Source: Clostridiales bacterium VE202-21 (lineage in GTDB: Bacteria; Bacillota; Clostridia; Lachnospirales; Lachnospiraceae). From it: a DNA stretch of 64,000 nucleotides. The translations under genes and the position numbers were made by a program. The notes beneath the pieces were generated by a model. That model was not told the origin of the DNA, searched no databases, and was given only the letters and a program-made list of their open reading frames with translations. Of the stretch, positions 32,135 to 41,817 are shown in pieces; the stretch's first letter is position 1, and every line of letters begins with the position of its first letter. The stretch lies in contig BAIF02000026.1 in the NCBI GenBank assembly GCA_000509105.1, positions 124,001 through 188,000 of the forward strand, written 5' to 3'.

Positions 32135-33838
32135 ATGCAGACATCAACAGAACTAAAAAATTTACTCAACAGGATTGACCACAAGAGTTATCCTGCCTAC
32201 AAAGATACGAAGGGTGTTTATCAGTTCCCCGGGTATCAGCTTTCCATCGATCATGTACAGGGAGATCCATTTGCCTCCCCTTCGAAATTAAGTATTCATA
32301 TAAAAGGAGCAGCGGCTGGGTTCCCGAAAGAGTTGTTTGAGACGGAGCACCGCCGGATTGCACTGCAGGATTATCTGACACGCCAGTTTGGACGCGGTGT
32401 TGAAAAGTATGCATTCAAAGCCAAAGGTTCAGGGAAGAGCGGCCTGATCTCTGTCAGCAGATGCGGACAGGAGATACTGGAACGTACGGCATGCAGTATT
32501 GACGTTCGAAGCGGAGATCTGGTACTGAGGCTTGAAGCCGGTTTTCCTGCGAACGGGAGAACCATCAATGCCAGGGAATTAATGAAGATATTGTTTGACT
32601 TTTTGCCGGAGTGTGTGGAAAACTCCCTGTATTATAAGAAAAGCGATAAAAAAAGAATAGAACAGACCGCATTTCTCGCGGACGACCAGCAGTACATCCG
32701 GGAGCAGCTGCCTGCTCTGGGACTGGCTGCCTTTGTGGCGGACGGAGCTATTCTGCCCAGAGAATCCGGAATTTCTTCCCGGCCAATGAAAGGGGCGGTT
32801 GCCTTTGCTTCCCCGGAGGAACTGAAAGTGACACTGGAACTTCCTCACAGAGGAAAAATAACGGGAATGGGAATCCGCAGAGGAATCACACTGATCGTGG
32901 GCGGGGGATACCACGGAAAGTCTACTCTCCTGAAAGCACTGGAACTGGGGGTTTATAACCATATTGCGGGGGATGGCAGGGAGTATGTTATTACAGACGC
33001 CACCGCGATGAAGATCCGTGCAGAGGACGGACGCAGTATTAAGAAAACAGATATTTCCATGTTTATAAATGACCTTCCCAATAAGAAGGAAACACGGGGA
33101 TTCTATACAGAGGATGCCAGTGGAAGTACATCCCAGGCAGCGAATGTGATAGAGAGCATGGAGGCAGGGGCAAAACTGCTGCTGATCGATGAAGACACAA
33201 GCGCAACCAATTTTATGATACGGGATGAGCTGATGCAGCGCGTGATCCACAGAGATATGGAACCCATCACGCCATTTATCGAACGGATCAGGGAATTGTA
33301 TGATGAGTATGGAATATCAACCGCCATCGTGGCAGGAAGTTCCGGGGCATATTTCCATATCGCGGACTGTATTATCCAGATGGACAGATATGTGCCGAAA
33401 GATATCACCGCTCTTGCAAAAAGAGAGGCTGAAAGTTTTCCAATGCTCAGCGGGCCGGACGAAAAAGCAGCAGCACCGGTATTCACACGCTGCCCGGGAG
33501 GGAATCCGGTATTTCGCGGGAATGACAGGGTAAAGATGAAGACGATGGGCCGGGAGGCAGTGCAGATCAACCGGGAAACCATTGACCTGCGCTATGTGGA
33601 GCAACTCGTTGACAGTGAGCAGGTGTCTGCATTGGGGTATTGTGTAAAATATGCGGAAAAACATCTTTTGGACGGAAGAAAGACTCTGCAGAAAGTTGTG
33701 GAGGAGTTGGAGAATAAGATAAAAAAAGACGGACTGGGTAGTTTGTGTGAAAGCGGCTCCAGTGTGGCATGCCTTGCAGCGCCGAGAAAACAGGAGATAT
33801 ACGCATGCCTGGACCGGTACCGGGGCCTGAAGCTGTAG
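32135..33838 (+). CDS. Predicted ATPase of the ABC class (ABC_ATPase family)
   Basis: 567 residues. P-loop GGGYHGKSTLL near residue 257, then ITDATAMKIRAEDGRSI, SMFINDLPNKKET and the Walker B-like LLLIDEDTSATNFMIRD, which define this family. No membrane segment; it is not a transporter ATPase. Function is unknown; tight placement ahead of sbcD (13 bases) suggests a nucleic-acid role but that is inference. Start 32135 follows AAGGAG. Confidence 0.85.
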   Translation: MQTSTELKNLLNRIDHKSYPAYKDTKGVYQFPGYQLSIDHVQGDPFASPSKLSIHIKGAAAGFPKELFETEHRRIALQDYLTRQFGRGVEKYAFKAKGSGKSGLISVSRCGQEILERTACSIDVRSGDLVLRLEAGFPANGRTINARELMKILFDFLPECVENSLYYKKSDKKRIEQTAFLADDQQYIREQLPALGLAAFVADGAILPRESGISSRPMKGAVAFASPEELKVTLELPHRGKITGMGIRRGITLIVGGGYHGKSTLLKALELGVYNHIAGDGREYVITDATAMKIRAEDGRSIKKTDISMFINDLPNKKETRGFYTEDASGSTSQAANVIESMEAGAKLLLIDEDTSATNFMIRDELMQRVIHRDMEPITPFIERIRELYDEYGISTAIVAGSSGAYFHIADCIIQMDRYVPKDITALAKREAESFPMLSGPDEKAAAPVFTRCPGGNPVFRGNDRVKMKTMGREAVQINRETIDLRYVEQLVDSEQVSALGYCVKYAEKHLLDGRKTLQKVVEELENKIKKDGLGSLCESGSSVACLAAPRKQEIYACLDRYRGLKL

Positions 33839-33851
33839 AAAGGGGACTCAT

Positions 33852-35006
33852 ATGCGTTTTTTTCATTTATCTGATCTGCATATTGGCAAACAACTGCACC
33901 ACTACAGCCTTCTGGAGGACCAGAGACATATATTAAACGAGGTGGTCAGCCAGGTGAAGGGGCTTAAACCTGACGCAGTCGTAATAGCCGGAGATATCTA
34001 TGACAAGTCTGTCCCGTCGGCAGAGGCAGTCTCTCTGTTTGACGATTTTCTGACGGAACTGGCTGACGTGGACGAAAAACCGGCGGTTATTCTGATCAGC
34101 GGGAACCATGATTCGGCCCAGCGGCTCGATTACGCCAGCCGGATTCTGGGCAGGCAGAATATATATATTGCAGGAGAAGCGCCCAGGGAAAAGGATGAAT
34201 ATTTAAAGAAAGTAACGCTCTCTGACGAATACGGGGAAGTGGATTTTTATCTGCTTCCGTTCTTAAAGCCGGGATATGTCCGCGGTGTTTTTGAAGAAGA
34301 GATTCCGGAAACCTACAGTGAAGCGGTTGCACGCATTCTGGAGCGCGAAGGTTTGGATCAGGAGAAGCGCAATGTTCTGTTGTCTCATCAATTCTATACG
34401 GGATACGGGAAAACGCCTCAGACCTGTGATTCGGAGCTTTTTTCCGTGGGCGGGATTGACAATGTTGACATCGCGCCCCTTTTGCAGTTCGATTATGCAG
34501 CTCTCGGGCACCTGCACCGGGCACAGCAGGCAGGAGAGCCCTTTATCCGCTACTGCGGAACCCTTCTGAAGTATTCCGTCAGCGAAGCGGGAGATACGAA
34601 GTCGCTTCATGTAGTGGAACTTGGCAAAAAAGGGGAAAAGGCGCTAGTAGAGCTTCTGCCGCTCCATCCGCTCAGAGATGTGCGTACGGTCCGCGGAGAG
34701 ATGAAGCAGATCATGGAGCAGGCGGAGACAGAAAGCTGCGAAGACTATATCAGCATCACCCTGACGGATGAGATCGATCCGTACAGGCCAAAGGAGCAGC
34801 TGGAGAAAGTGTATCCCCATATCCTGGAGATCCGGGTGGATAATGCACGGACAAGAAAGCGGCTGGAGGAGTTTGATGAAGAGGTGGAACTGACCGATCC
34901 GCTTCTTGTATTTGGAGAATTTTATGAGGAAATCCAGGGAAGGGAACTGTCCCGGGAAGAGAGAGAATTTTTAGAAAAGGTATTTGATAAGGTGAAGGGG
35001 GAATAA
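33852..35006 (+). CDS. sbcD: Exonuclease SbcCD subunit D (Mre11 family)
   Basis: 384 residues. Mn-dependent phosphoesterase motifs SDLHIGK, AGDIYDKSVPS, SGNHDSAQRLD and LGHLHRAQ are all present. With SbcC it opens DNA hairpins and trims protein-blocked ends. The stop is one base before sbcC, so the subunits are translationally coupled. Confidence 0.95.
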   Translation: MRFFHLSDLHIGKQLHHYSLLEDQRHILNEVVSQVKGLKPDAVVIAGDIYDKSVPSAEAVSLFDDFLTELADVDEKPAVILISGNHDSAQRLDYASRILGRQNIYIAGEAPREKDEYLKKVTLSDEYGEVDFYLLPFLKPGYVRGVFEEEIPETYSEAVARILEREGLDQEKRNVLLSHQFYTGYGKTPQTCDSELFSVGGIDNVDIAPLLQFDYAALGHLHRAQQAGEPFIRYCGTLLKYSVSEAGDTKSLHVVELGKKGEKALVELLPLHPLRDVRTVRGEMKQIMEQAETESCEDYISITLTDEIDPYRPKEQLEKVYPHILEIRVDNARTRKRLEEFDEEVELTDPLLVFGEFYEEIQGRELSREEREFLEKVFDKVKGE

Positions 35007-35007
35007 G

Positions 35008-37662
35008 ATGAGGCCGGTAAAGTTGACAATGTCTGCATTTGGATCTTATGCTGATGCAGAGGAAATAGATTTTACAAAAATCCAGCATGGCCTTTTTCTT
35101 ATCACCGGCGATACCGGTGCGGGAAAGACTACGATTTTTGACGCCATCACTTACGCGCTGTACGATAAGACAAGCGGGGGAAAGCGGGACGGCAATATGA
35201 TGCGCAGCCAGTACGCATCAGAAGAGACGGATACTTTCGTTGAATATACATTTTCATACAGAGGCAAAGAATATACTGTCAGAAGAAACCCTGAATATTT
35301 ACGGATCGGTAAGCGCAGGATGGCAGACGGTTCCCCCCGGCTCGTAAAAGAGACGTCAAAGGTAAGTCTGCTTATGCCCGACGGCAGAGAGGCGCAGGGG
35401 AAGAAAAAGGACATTGATAATAAAATAGAAGAAATCATCGGGCTGGATGTGAACCAGTTTACCCAGATTGCAATGATTGCCCAGGGGGATTTTCTGAGGC
35501 TGCTCCACGCAGAATCAAAAGAGCGCAAAAAGATCTTCTCCAGAATCTTTCAGACCAGGCTGTACTGGCAGGTCCAGGAAGAATTAAAGGAGGAGGCCAA
35601 GCAGCTCTATATCCGTATGGAGGATAATACAAAGGACTGCCTGCGGGAGATGGAGCGTGTGGAGCCTTATGCCGGCTGCGATGAGGCTGCAAAGTGGGAG
35701 CGGCTTTTGGCGCTGAAACTTCCTCCGGCAGAGGAAGTTATGGACGTCTTAAAGGGAATCTGCAGGTATGGAAAGTCCATGGAAACGGAAGCCGAGAAAG
35801 AACACACACAGCTGCAGAAGAAAGCGGAGGATCTGAATGCAGCCATCCGCAGCCAGGAGGAGGTCAACATTCTGCTTCAGTCAAAAGAGCAGGCGCAAAA
35901 GAGGCTGAAGGAGCTGGAGGAAAAAAAGAGCAAAATGGAAGAACTCCGCCGCCAGATCAAAGACGGTGAGAGGGCCGAGAAAGTGCTTGTAAAAGAGGAA
36001 CAATATAAACGGACCAGCGTGGAAGCAAAGCGCCTGAAAGAAGTGGCCGGGCAGACAAAAGATTGGATGGAGGAGCAGACCGCAGTCTTAGAGGTGCGTG
36101 AAAAGGAATTGCAGCAGCTGGAGAAAGAATTGCAGGAAAAAGAACCTGTTCTTCAAAAGCAAATTCTCCGACTGAAAGATATACTGCCCAGATATGCGGG
36201 CATCCGAAAACTGGAAGAACAGTATAACAAACAGTTTAAGAAAATGGAACAAGTGCTTGAGGAATGCAGGACGGCCTCTGCGGATTATGAGAGAAAGTAC
36301 CAGCAGTTTTTTGAGGAACAGGCCGGGATTCTGGCAAAAGAACTCAAAGAAGGGCAGCCGTGTCCGGTATGCGGCTCCACGGAGCATCCGCATAAGGCGG
36401 AACTATTAAAAAGCGCTCCGGGGCAGGAAGAAGTGCAGCAGGCCAAGGAAAAGCGGGATCAGAAAGAGCAGGAGCGTTCCGCCTGCCAGGAACAGTTTCA
36501 GGCATCCAAAAGCCGTCTGGACTCGGAACGAAAACTTTTGGAGCAAGCGGCGGAAGATATCATAGCTGGAGGCTCCCTCCAGGAGGAGGAGGCAAAAGAA
36601 CATCTGAAACATCTGGAAGCTGATTTAAAAGAAATGAAGAAAAATTTCCAGAAAAAGGGAAAAGAGTTCAGGGAATTGATGGAAGAAATGAAGCGCAGAA
36701 GCGGACTTCTGGAGAGTCAGGAAAAACAGCTCCAGGAATTGAATACGAAGCAGAAAGAAGAGGAAGAATATTTTCAGGAAGAATTAAAAGCGCAGAAATT
36801 TGCGTCCCTCGAAGAATACAGCAGGGCATTGGAATGGACAGAAGGACGCAGAGCGAAAGCAGAAGCACTCAGTGAGTATGAAAAAGAGTGTCTGGAAGTA
36901 AAAACCAGATATGAGATGCTCTGCCAACAGAGTGAGGGCAAGCAGCACGCTGATCTGGAGGAAGAAAAAGAGAAGCTGGAAGAAGTACTCATTTCCCAGA
37001 AAGCGCAGAAAGACAGATGGCTTCATCTGCACAGCCAGAACCAGAAAAACAAAGAGGCCAGGTCAAAGCTGAAACAGTATTTTGAAACAAAGGCCGGCCT
37101 GACAAAGCAGTACGAGATGGTAAACAATCTGAGCCGTACGGCTAACGGAACACTGAACGGCAGCATCAAGCTGGATTTTGAGACCTATGTGCAGAGAAAA
37201 TATTTCAAGCAGATCATCCATGCCGCCAACCGAAGACTCAGTAAGATGACCTCCAACGAGTTTATCCTGCAGTGCCGGGAGATAAAAGACCTGAGCAGCC
37301 AGGGGCAGGCCGGTCTGGACCTGGATGTTTACCACCTTGTCAACGATGCCGTGCGGGATGTAAAGACGCTGTCCGGCGGCGAGTCCTTTATGGCATCTTT
37401 GTCCATGGCGCTTGGCCTTTCGGATATCATACAGAACACGGCAGGGGCTATCAGCCTGGAGACCATGTTTGTGGACGAAGGCTTTGGGTCACTGGATGAC
37501 GCAGCAAGAGAGCGGGCGATCCAGATCCTGCAGGAGCTGGCGGGGGAAAAAGGAACCGTGGGAATCATCTCCCACGTAAATGAATTAAAAGAACAGATCG
37601 AATGGAAACTTGCAGTTACAAAGACAGAGCAGGGAAGCAGTACCAGGTGGGTATTAGAATAA
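35008..37662 (+). CDS. sbcC: Exonuclease SbcCD subunit C (Rad50 family)
   Basis: 884 residues. Walker A GDTGAGKTTIFDAITYALY is near residue 33; long coiled coils flank a zinc hook CPVCGSTEHPH near 452; the C-terminal signature LSGGESFMASLSMALGLSDII and Walker B FVDEGFGSLDDAARERA complete the head. It tethers DNA and powers the SbcD nuclease. SbcCD attacks long palindromes, which bears on the survival of elements E1-E4 in this genome. Confidence 0.95.
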   Translation: MRPVKLTMSAFGSYADAEEIDFTKIQHGLFLITGDTGAGKTTIFDAITYALYDKTSGGKRDGNMMRSQYASEETDTFVEYTFSYRGKEYTVRRNPEYLRIGKRRMADGSPRLVKETSKVSLLMPDGREAQGKKKDIDNKIEEIIGLDVNQFTQIAMIAQGDFLRLLHAESKERKKIFSRIFQTRLYWQVQEELKEEAKQLYIRMEDNTKDCLREMERVEPYAGCDEAAKWERLLALKLPPAEEVMDVLKGICRYGKSMETEAEKEHTQLQKKAEDLNAAIRSQEEVNILLQSKEQAQKRLKELEEKKSKMEELRRQIKDGERAEKVLVKEEQYKRTSVEAKRLKEVAGQTKDWMEEQTAVLEVREKELQQLEKELQEKEPVLQKQILRLKDILPRYAGIRKLEEQYNKQFKKMEQVLEECRTASADYERKYQQFFEEQAGILAKELKEGQPCPVCGSTEHPHKAELLKSAPGQEEVQQAKEKRDQKEQERSACQEQFQASKSRLDSERKLLEQAAEDIIAGGSLQEEEAKEHLKHLEADLKEMKKNFQKKGKEFRELMEEMKRRSGLLESQEKQLQELNTKQKEEEEYFQEELKAQKFASLEEYSRALEWTEGRRAKAEALSEYEKECLEVKTRYEMLCQQSEGKQHADLEEEKEKLEEVLISQKAQKDRWLHLHSQNQKNKEARSKLKQYFETKAGLTKQYEMVNNLSRTANGTLNGSIKLDFETYVQRKYFKQIIHAANRRLSKMTSNEFILQCREIKDLSSQGQAGLDLDVYHLVNDAVRDVKTLSGGESFMASLSMALGLSDIIQNTAGAISLETMFVDEGFGSLDDAARERAIQILQELAGEKGTVGIISHVNELKEQIEWKLAVTKTEQGSSTRWVLE

Positions 37663-37683
37663 ACAGAAATGGAAGTGGGACAG

Positions 37684-38772
37684 ATGAAGAAATACCTGAA
37701 AACAGCATCAGCCCTGCTGCTGGCCGTGATTCTGAGCCTGCAGCAGGCACTGCCCGTAAGGGCATGGGAGGAAATTGTAACCTGTACGGTTCTGGGAGAC
37801 AGCATCGCAAAGGGGTATTCTTCTGACAAAGCCAATAAAATAGACTGCTACGGCCGTATCGTGACCGAACGCATAGCCGAAGAGAATGAGATCTATTTCG
37901 ACTATCAGAACTATGCGAAAAACGGCCTGGACACCCAGAGCCTCAACGAAAAAGTCCTGTCCAGGGACACGGTAAAAAGAAACCTGAACAAATCGGATCT
38001 TATATTTCTCACAATGGGTTCTAATGACCTCATGAACGAATTCAAGAAAGAGGCGCAGGAAATTCTGAATTCCAACACCAAATTCCGAAGCGCCCCTCAG
38101 GCTATGAACGAACTCCAGGAAGCAGTCAAAAAAAATCCTCTTTTGGTCCTCAAGATCATAGATGCCTTAAGCAGCTGGGATTACGAAAGTTTTGAGTCCG
38201 AGTGGGCCGCAGCTATGCAGACCATAACTCAACAGAAAAAAGACACGGCCCAGATTATCGTAACCAACATTTACAACCCGATCTACAACATGCAGCTCCC
38301 CGGAACCATGAACAAAGTTGTAGAAGACATCATCCAGAACATGAACAGCATCATCGAAAAAAGGGCCGAAGAATTCAACTACCAGGTCGTAGACCTCTTC
38401 AACTCTAACATCGTAGCCTTTGTCCAGGGCGACGGCCTACACCCCAGCCAAGAGGGCCAGCAGCTCATAGCCGAAATGGTCTACGACAAGATCCAGCCCG
38501 TTGACGCAAATACCCAGTCCGTAGACGGCCAAGCGGTAAAAGGGGAAAATATCCAAGAAGGAAACACTAAAGAAGAAACAGAAACTCAAGTGTCTCCTGG
38601 TAAAACCAAACAGCCCTCCATACAGGAATCAGATACCCTTGAAAACGAGGCCGGGAAGGCCGCAAAAAAATCCAAATCTGTCTTCTATCCATACCTGTTT
38701 TCAGGGATCATAATCATCATTTTAGCGGTCGTCTTGACAATATACATTCGAAAAAAGAATAAAACAAAGTAG
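37684..38772 (+). CDS. Membrane-anchored SGNH/GDSL hydrolase
   Basis: 362 residues. Signal peptide of about 27 residues (LLLAVILSLQQALPVRA). SGNH blocks: LGDSIAKGY with nucleophile Ser40, block III GSNDL, and block V GDGLHPS near residue 249. A polar, low-complexity linker follows, then one transmembrane helix near 335-355 and a basic tail (RKKNKTK), so the enzyme faces outward on the cell surface. Substrate unknown: esterase, lipase or peptidoglycan/polysaccharide deacetylase. Start 37684 is preferred over 37669 because GTGGGA precedes it. Codons are strongly A/C-ending in the second half. Confidence 0.85.
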   Translation: MKKYLKTASALLLAVILSLQQALPVRAWEEIVTCTVLGDSIAKGYSSDKANKIDCYGRIVTERIAEENEIYFDYQNYAKNGLDTQSLNEKVLSRDTVKRNLNKSDLIFLTMGSNDLMNEFKKEAQEILNSNTKFRSAPQAMNELQEAVKKNPLLVLKIIDALSSWDYESFESEWAAAMQTITQQKKDTAQIIVTNIYNPIYNMQLPGTMNKVVEDIIQNMNSIIEKRAEEFNYQVVDLFNSNIVAFVQGDGLHPSQEGQQLIAEMVYDKIQPVDANTQSVDGQAVKGENIQEGNTKEETETQVSPGKTKQPSIQESDTLENEAGKAAKKSKSVFYPYLFSGIIIIILAVVLTIYIRKKNKTK

Positions 38773-38773
38773 T

Positions 38774-38803
38774 GGGGATAGTGCTTCGGCAGTATCCCCT
38801 TAA
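38774..38803 (+). terminator. Terminator after the SGNH hydrolase gene
   Basis: GGGGATA-G-TGC pairs with GCA-G-TATCCCC around TTCG; only a short T run follows. Confidence 0.65.
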
Positions 38804-38934
38804 ACTTCAGCGAAACCTATATTTATGAAACATATAATCCATATAGACTATTGATCGTAACAGTTCAGGGCAGAGTTGTTTAAAGTATGGGTATATGGTA
38901 TATTTTATTAGTAAATAGTGGTAGGAGCGAACTT

Positions 38935-39957
38935 ATGGTTACGATAAAAGAGATAGCAGAGATGCTGGGTGTGAGTACTGCAACCGTGTCAAATGTTATA
39001 CACGGAAAGACAAAAAAAGTTTCCAAAAAAAATATCGAACGAATTGAAAAAGTGCTGAAGGAAACAAAGTATGTAAATAGAATGGATAAAAATGCGCTTA
39101 TAAATGAAAAGCCTCTTATTATCGGTGTGGTAATCCATACATGTAAATCCTATGAGAATACATTTTTGTCGGATCCTTTTTACGGGCAGCTTGTTGGCGT
39201 ACTGGAGAAGGAGATACGAAAAGCCGGCTATTATATGATGCTGTATGCTTCGGAAAGTACAGAAGAGATCTATCAGATGGTAATGACCTGGAATATTGCC
39301 GGTCTTGTAGCAGTTACTTTCACGCACACAGAGTATAATAAGTTGGCTGCGTTGATTAAGAGACCTATCGTTGCTGTAGATTTATATAACATATTAGATC
39401 ATAATTATTATAATGTTGGAACGCAGGACAAACAGGGTGGATTCCTAATGACGAAATATTTATTGGATCTTGGGTACTCAGATATTTTAGTGATAGGTAA
39501 CCGTAATGTGGGCGTTGATTATACCAGGTGGCAGGGGTATGAAGAGGCATTAAAAAAGGCAGAAGGTTCACGTTTTAAAGCATATCCGTTGATTGCAGCC
39601 AGTGACGTTTACGAAAAGAGACGGAAACAGTTTGAGGAGCTGGCTGGATTTGCTGCTTGGAACAAAAGAACAGCTCTGTTCTTCCTTGCAGATATTTTAG
39701 CTGTTGAAGGTATTAATTTTTTTGCAGAGAAAGGGATTATTGTTCCCGATGATGTTGGTATCGCAGGGTACGATGACAGTCAGTATTCAAGCATTACCCA
39801 CCCCAAATTAACAACGATAAATCAGGATATAACGATAAAAGCTAAAAAAACATGCGAGATGCTGCTGGATCTACTTAATGGAAGGGAGATAGAAAAACAT
39901 AATCTTCTGCTGCCGGTTCGATTGGTTATCAGGAATTCGACAAAGAATAAGGGATAA
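38935..39957 (+). CDS. LacI-family transcriptional regulator
   Basis: 340 residues. LacI helix-turn-helix at 2-45 (TIKEIAEMLGVSTATVSNVIHG), then a periplasmic-binding-like ligand domain (GVVIHTC...FLSDPFYGQLVGVLEKEI; GIAGYDDSQYSSITHPKLTTINQD). Start 38935 follows AGGAGC. It precedes the GH13 glucosidase gene and most likely controls it in response to an alpha-glucoside; the gene has its own terminator. Confidence 0.9.
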   Translation: MVTIKEIAEMLGVSTATVSNVIHGKTKKVSKKNIERIEKVLKETKYVNRMDKNALINEKPLIIGVVIHTCKSYENTFLSDPFYGQLVGVLEKEIRKAGYYMMLYASESTEEIYQMVMTWNIAGLVAVTFTHTEYNKLAALIKRPIVAVDLYNILDHNYYNVGTQDKQGGFLMTKYLLDLGYSDILVIGNRNVGVDYTRWQGYEEALKKAEGSRFKAYPLIAASDVYEKRRKQFEELAGFAAWNKRTALFFLADILAVEGINFFAEKGIIVPDDVGIAGYDDSQYSSITHPKLTTINQDITIKAKKTCEMLLDLLNGREIEKHNLLLPVRLVIRNSTKNKG

Positions 39958-39996
39958 TTTATGTGCATAGTACATATATTATCCCTTTCTTTTTTG
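39949..39996 (+). terminator. Terminator of the lacI-type gene
   Basis: AAGGGATAAT...ATGT pairs with ACAT...ATTATCCCTT; the stem overlaps the stop codon and ends in CTTTTTT. Confidence 0.85.
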
Positions 39997-40025
39997 TGTA
40001 CTAAGCAGGTTATGTTCGTAACTTG

Positions 40026-40054
40026 TTGACAGCCGATAAAAACACGTTTAAACT
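40026..40054 (+). promoter_or_regulatory. Promoter of the glucosidase gene
   Basis: Consensus TTGACA (40026-40031) and TAAACT (40049-40054) with 17-base spacing. The -10 overlaps the 8-base palindrome GTTTAAAC, a possible LacI-type operator core. Confidence 0.65.
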
Positions 40055-40082
40055 CTTGAAATATCCTTAGTTATGCAACTTA

Positions 40083-40125
40083 TTCATGCCCTGCGGGCAT
40101 TCTTCAGCTAACGCTGAAAAATGAA
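40083..40125 (-). repeat. Dispersed hairpin repeat, family 2 copy 3 (inverted)
   Basis: On the minus strand: TTCAGCG-TTA-GCTGAA hairpin, then GCCCGCAGGGCATGAAT. The conserved block matches the 10.05 and 19.1 kb copies while the hairpin stem is different but still paired. It lies in the leader of the glucosidase mRNA. Confidence 0.65.
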
Positions 40126-40149
40126 TGAAATCGAAATGTGAGGTGTTTT

Positions 40150-41817
40150 ATGAGAGAAGAATGGTGGAAAGAGGCGGTAGTATATCAGATTTACCCGAGG
40201 AGCTTTTATGACAGCAACAATGACGGAGTTGGTGATATCAATGGTATTATACAGAAGCTGGATTATCTGAAAGAACTGGGAATAGATGTAATCTGGCTTT
40301 CACCGGTTTATCAATCTCCCAATGCGGATAACGGTTATGACATTAGCGACTATCATACCATTATGAAAGAGTTTGGGACGATGGAAGATTTTGATCACTT
40401 ATTAAATGAAGCGCATAAGCGGAACCTGAGGATCGTGATGGACTTAGTTGTAAATCATACCTCGGATGAACACGAATGGTTTACCAAAAGCAGAACTTTG
40501 CCTGATAGCAAGTATCGCGATTATTATATCTGGAAGAGGGGGAGGAACGGAGGAACTCCCAATAACTGGGGCAGCTGGTTTTATCACTCAGCGTGGGAAT
40601 ATGAGGCTGATACGGATATGTATTATCTGCATATATTTTCCAAAAAACAGCCGGATTTAAATTGGGACAATCCATTATTGCGGGAAGAGATTTACTCGAT
40701 GATGACATGGTGGCTGGATAAGGGGGTAGATGGATTCCGGATGGATGTCATCAGCCTGATTTCTAAAAATCCGTCTTTTCCGGATGGAGAAGTAACCGGG
40801 GCATACGGAGATTTTGGTGACTTGACACCATATTGCGAGAATGGCCCGCGTGTTCATGAATATCTGCAGGAAATGAATGATAAAGTGCTGTCAAAATACG
40901 ACATTATGACAGTTGGTGAAACACCGAATGCATCTGTAGATGATGCAGCAAAATTCGCGAATTGTGATGGCACTGAGCTAAATATGGTGTTTCAATTTGA
41001 GCATGTATCAATTGATTACGGACAGTTTGGAAAGTATACGGAGAACAGATATCGTCTTAAAGATTTGATAGCGGTTTTGAGTAAGTGGCAGGACGGTTTG
41101 TGTGATAAGGGCTGGAACAGTTTATACTGGGAGAATCATGACCAGCCCCGCTCCGTTACTAGATTCGGTGATGTTTCAACGCCGTTGTATTGGGAAAAAT
41201 CGGGGAAGATGCTGGCAACCTGCCTGTATATGTTACAGGGGACACCCTATATATACCAGGGGCAGGAAATTGGGATGACAAACCCTAGATTTGAATCATT
41301 TGCAGACTATAAAGATATTGAGGCTAAAAATGCACACCGTGATCTGGTTGAAGAACAAAAAATTATGACAGAGGATCAATTTCTTAGATGTGTTTTTAAT
41401 CTTGGCCGTGATAATGCAAGAACACCGATGCAATGGAATAACAGCAGCTATGCGGGATTTTCAAAGGTGCCGCCATGGATGAAGGTTAATCCTGATTATC
41501 AGGATATCAATGTGGAGAAACAGCAAAATGACCCCGATTCAATCCTGAGTTATTATAAAACATTAATCAAACTGCGCAAGAATTATAAGGTCATTGTCTA
41601 TGGTAAATATGAATTACTGAATCCAACATCCGAGTATATATGGGCGTATAAAAGAAAACTTGACAATACAGTCATGACTGTGATGGCAAACTTTTCTGAT
41701 CATACCGTCGGATGTGAATATTTCAAACAGGAGTCAGGAATCTTATTATCAAATTATAGGCAGCATCAGATTTTGAAGCTACAGCCATATGAGGTTATTG
41801 TTCAATTAGAACAGTGA
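40150..41817 (+). CDS. GH13 oligo-1,6-glucosidase/alpha-glucosidase
   Basis: 555 residues, cytoplasmic (no signal). GH13 regions: I DLVVNHTSDEH, II GFRMDVIS (nucleophile Asp near 199), III VGETPNAS (acid/base Glu near 256), IV ENHDQPR (Asp near 329). WWKEAVVYQIYPRSFYDSNNDG and RTPMQW are typical of subfamily 31, which includes oligo-1,6-glucosidase, sucrose isomerase and trehalose-6-phosphate hydrolase. Isomaltose-type substrates are the best guess; no PTS or ABC importer adjoins it. Start 40150 follows GAGGTG. Confidence 0.9.
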   Translation: MREEWWKEAVVYQIYPRSFYDSNNDGVGDINGIIQKLDYLKELGIDVIWLSPVYQSPNADNGYDISDYHTIMKEFGTMEDFDHLLNEAHKRNLRIVMDLVVNHTSDEHEWFTKSRTLPDSKYRDYYIWKRGRNGGTPNNWGSWFYHSAWEYEADTDMYYLHIFSKKQPDLNWDNPLLREEIYSMMTWWLDKGVDGFRMDVISLISKNPSFPDGEVTGAYGDFGDLTPYCENGPRVHEYLQEMNDKVLSKYDIMTVGETPNASVDDAAKFANCDGTELNMVFQFEHVSIDYGQFGKYTENRYRLKDLIAVLSKWQDGLCDKGWNSLYWENHDQPRSVTRFGDVSTPLYWEKSGKMLATCLYMLQGTPYIYQGQEIGMTNPRFESFADYKDIEAKNAHRDLVEEQKIMTEDQFLRCVFNLGRDNARTPMQWNNSSYAGFSKVPPWMKVNPDYQDINVEKQQNDPDSILSYYKTLIKLRKNYKVIVYGKYELLNPTSEYIWAYKRKLDNTVMTVMANFSDHTVGCEYFKQESGILLSNYRQHQILKLQPYEVIVQLEQ

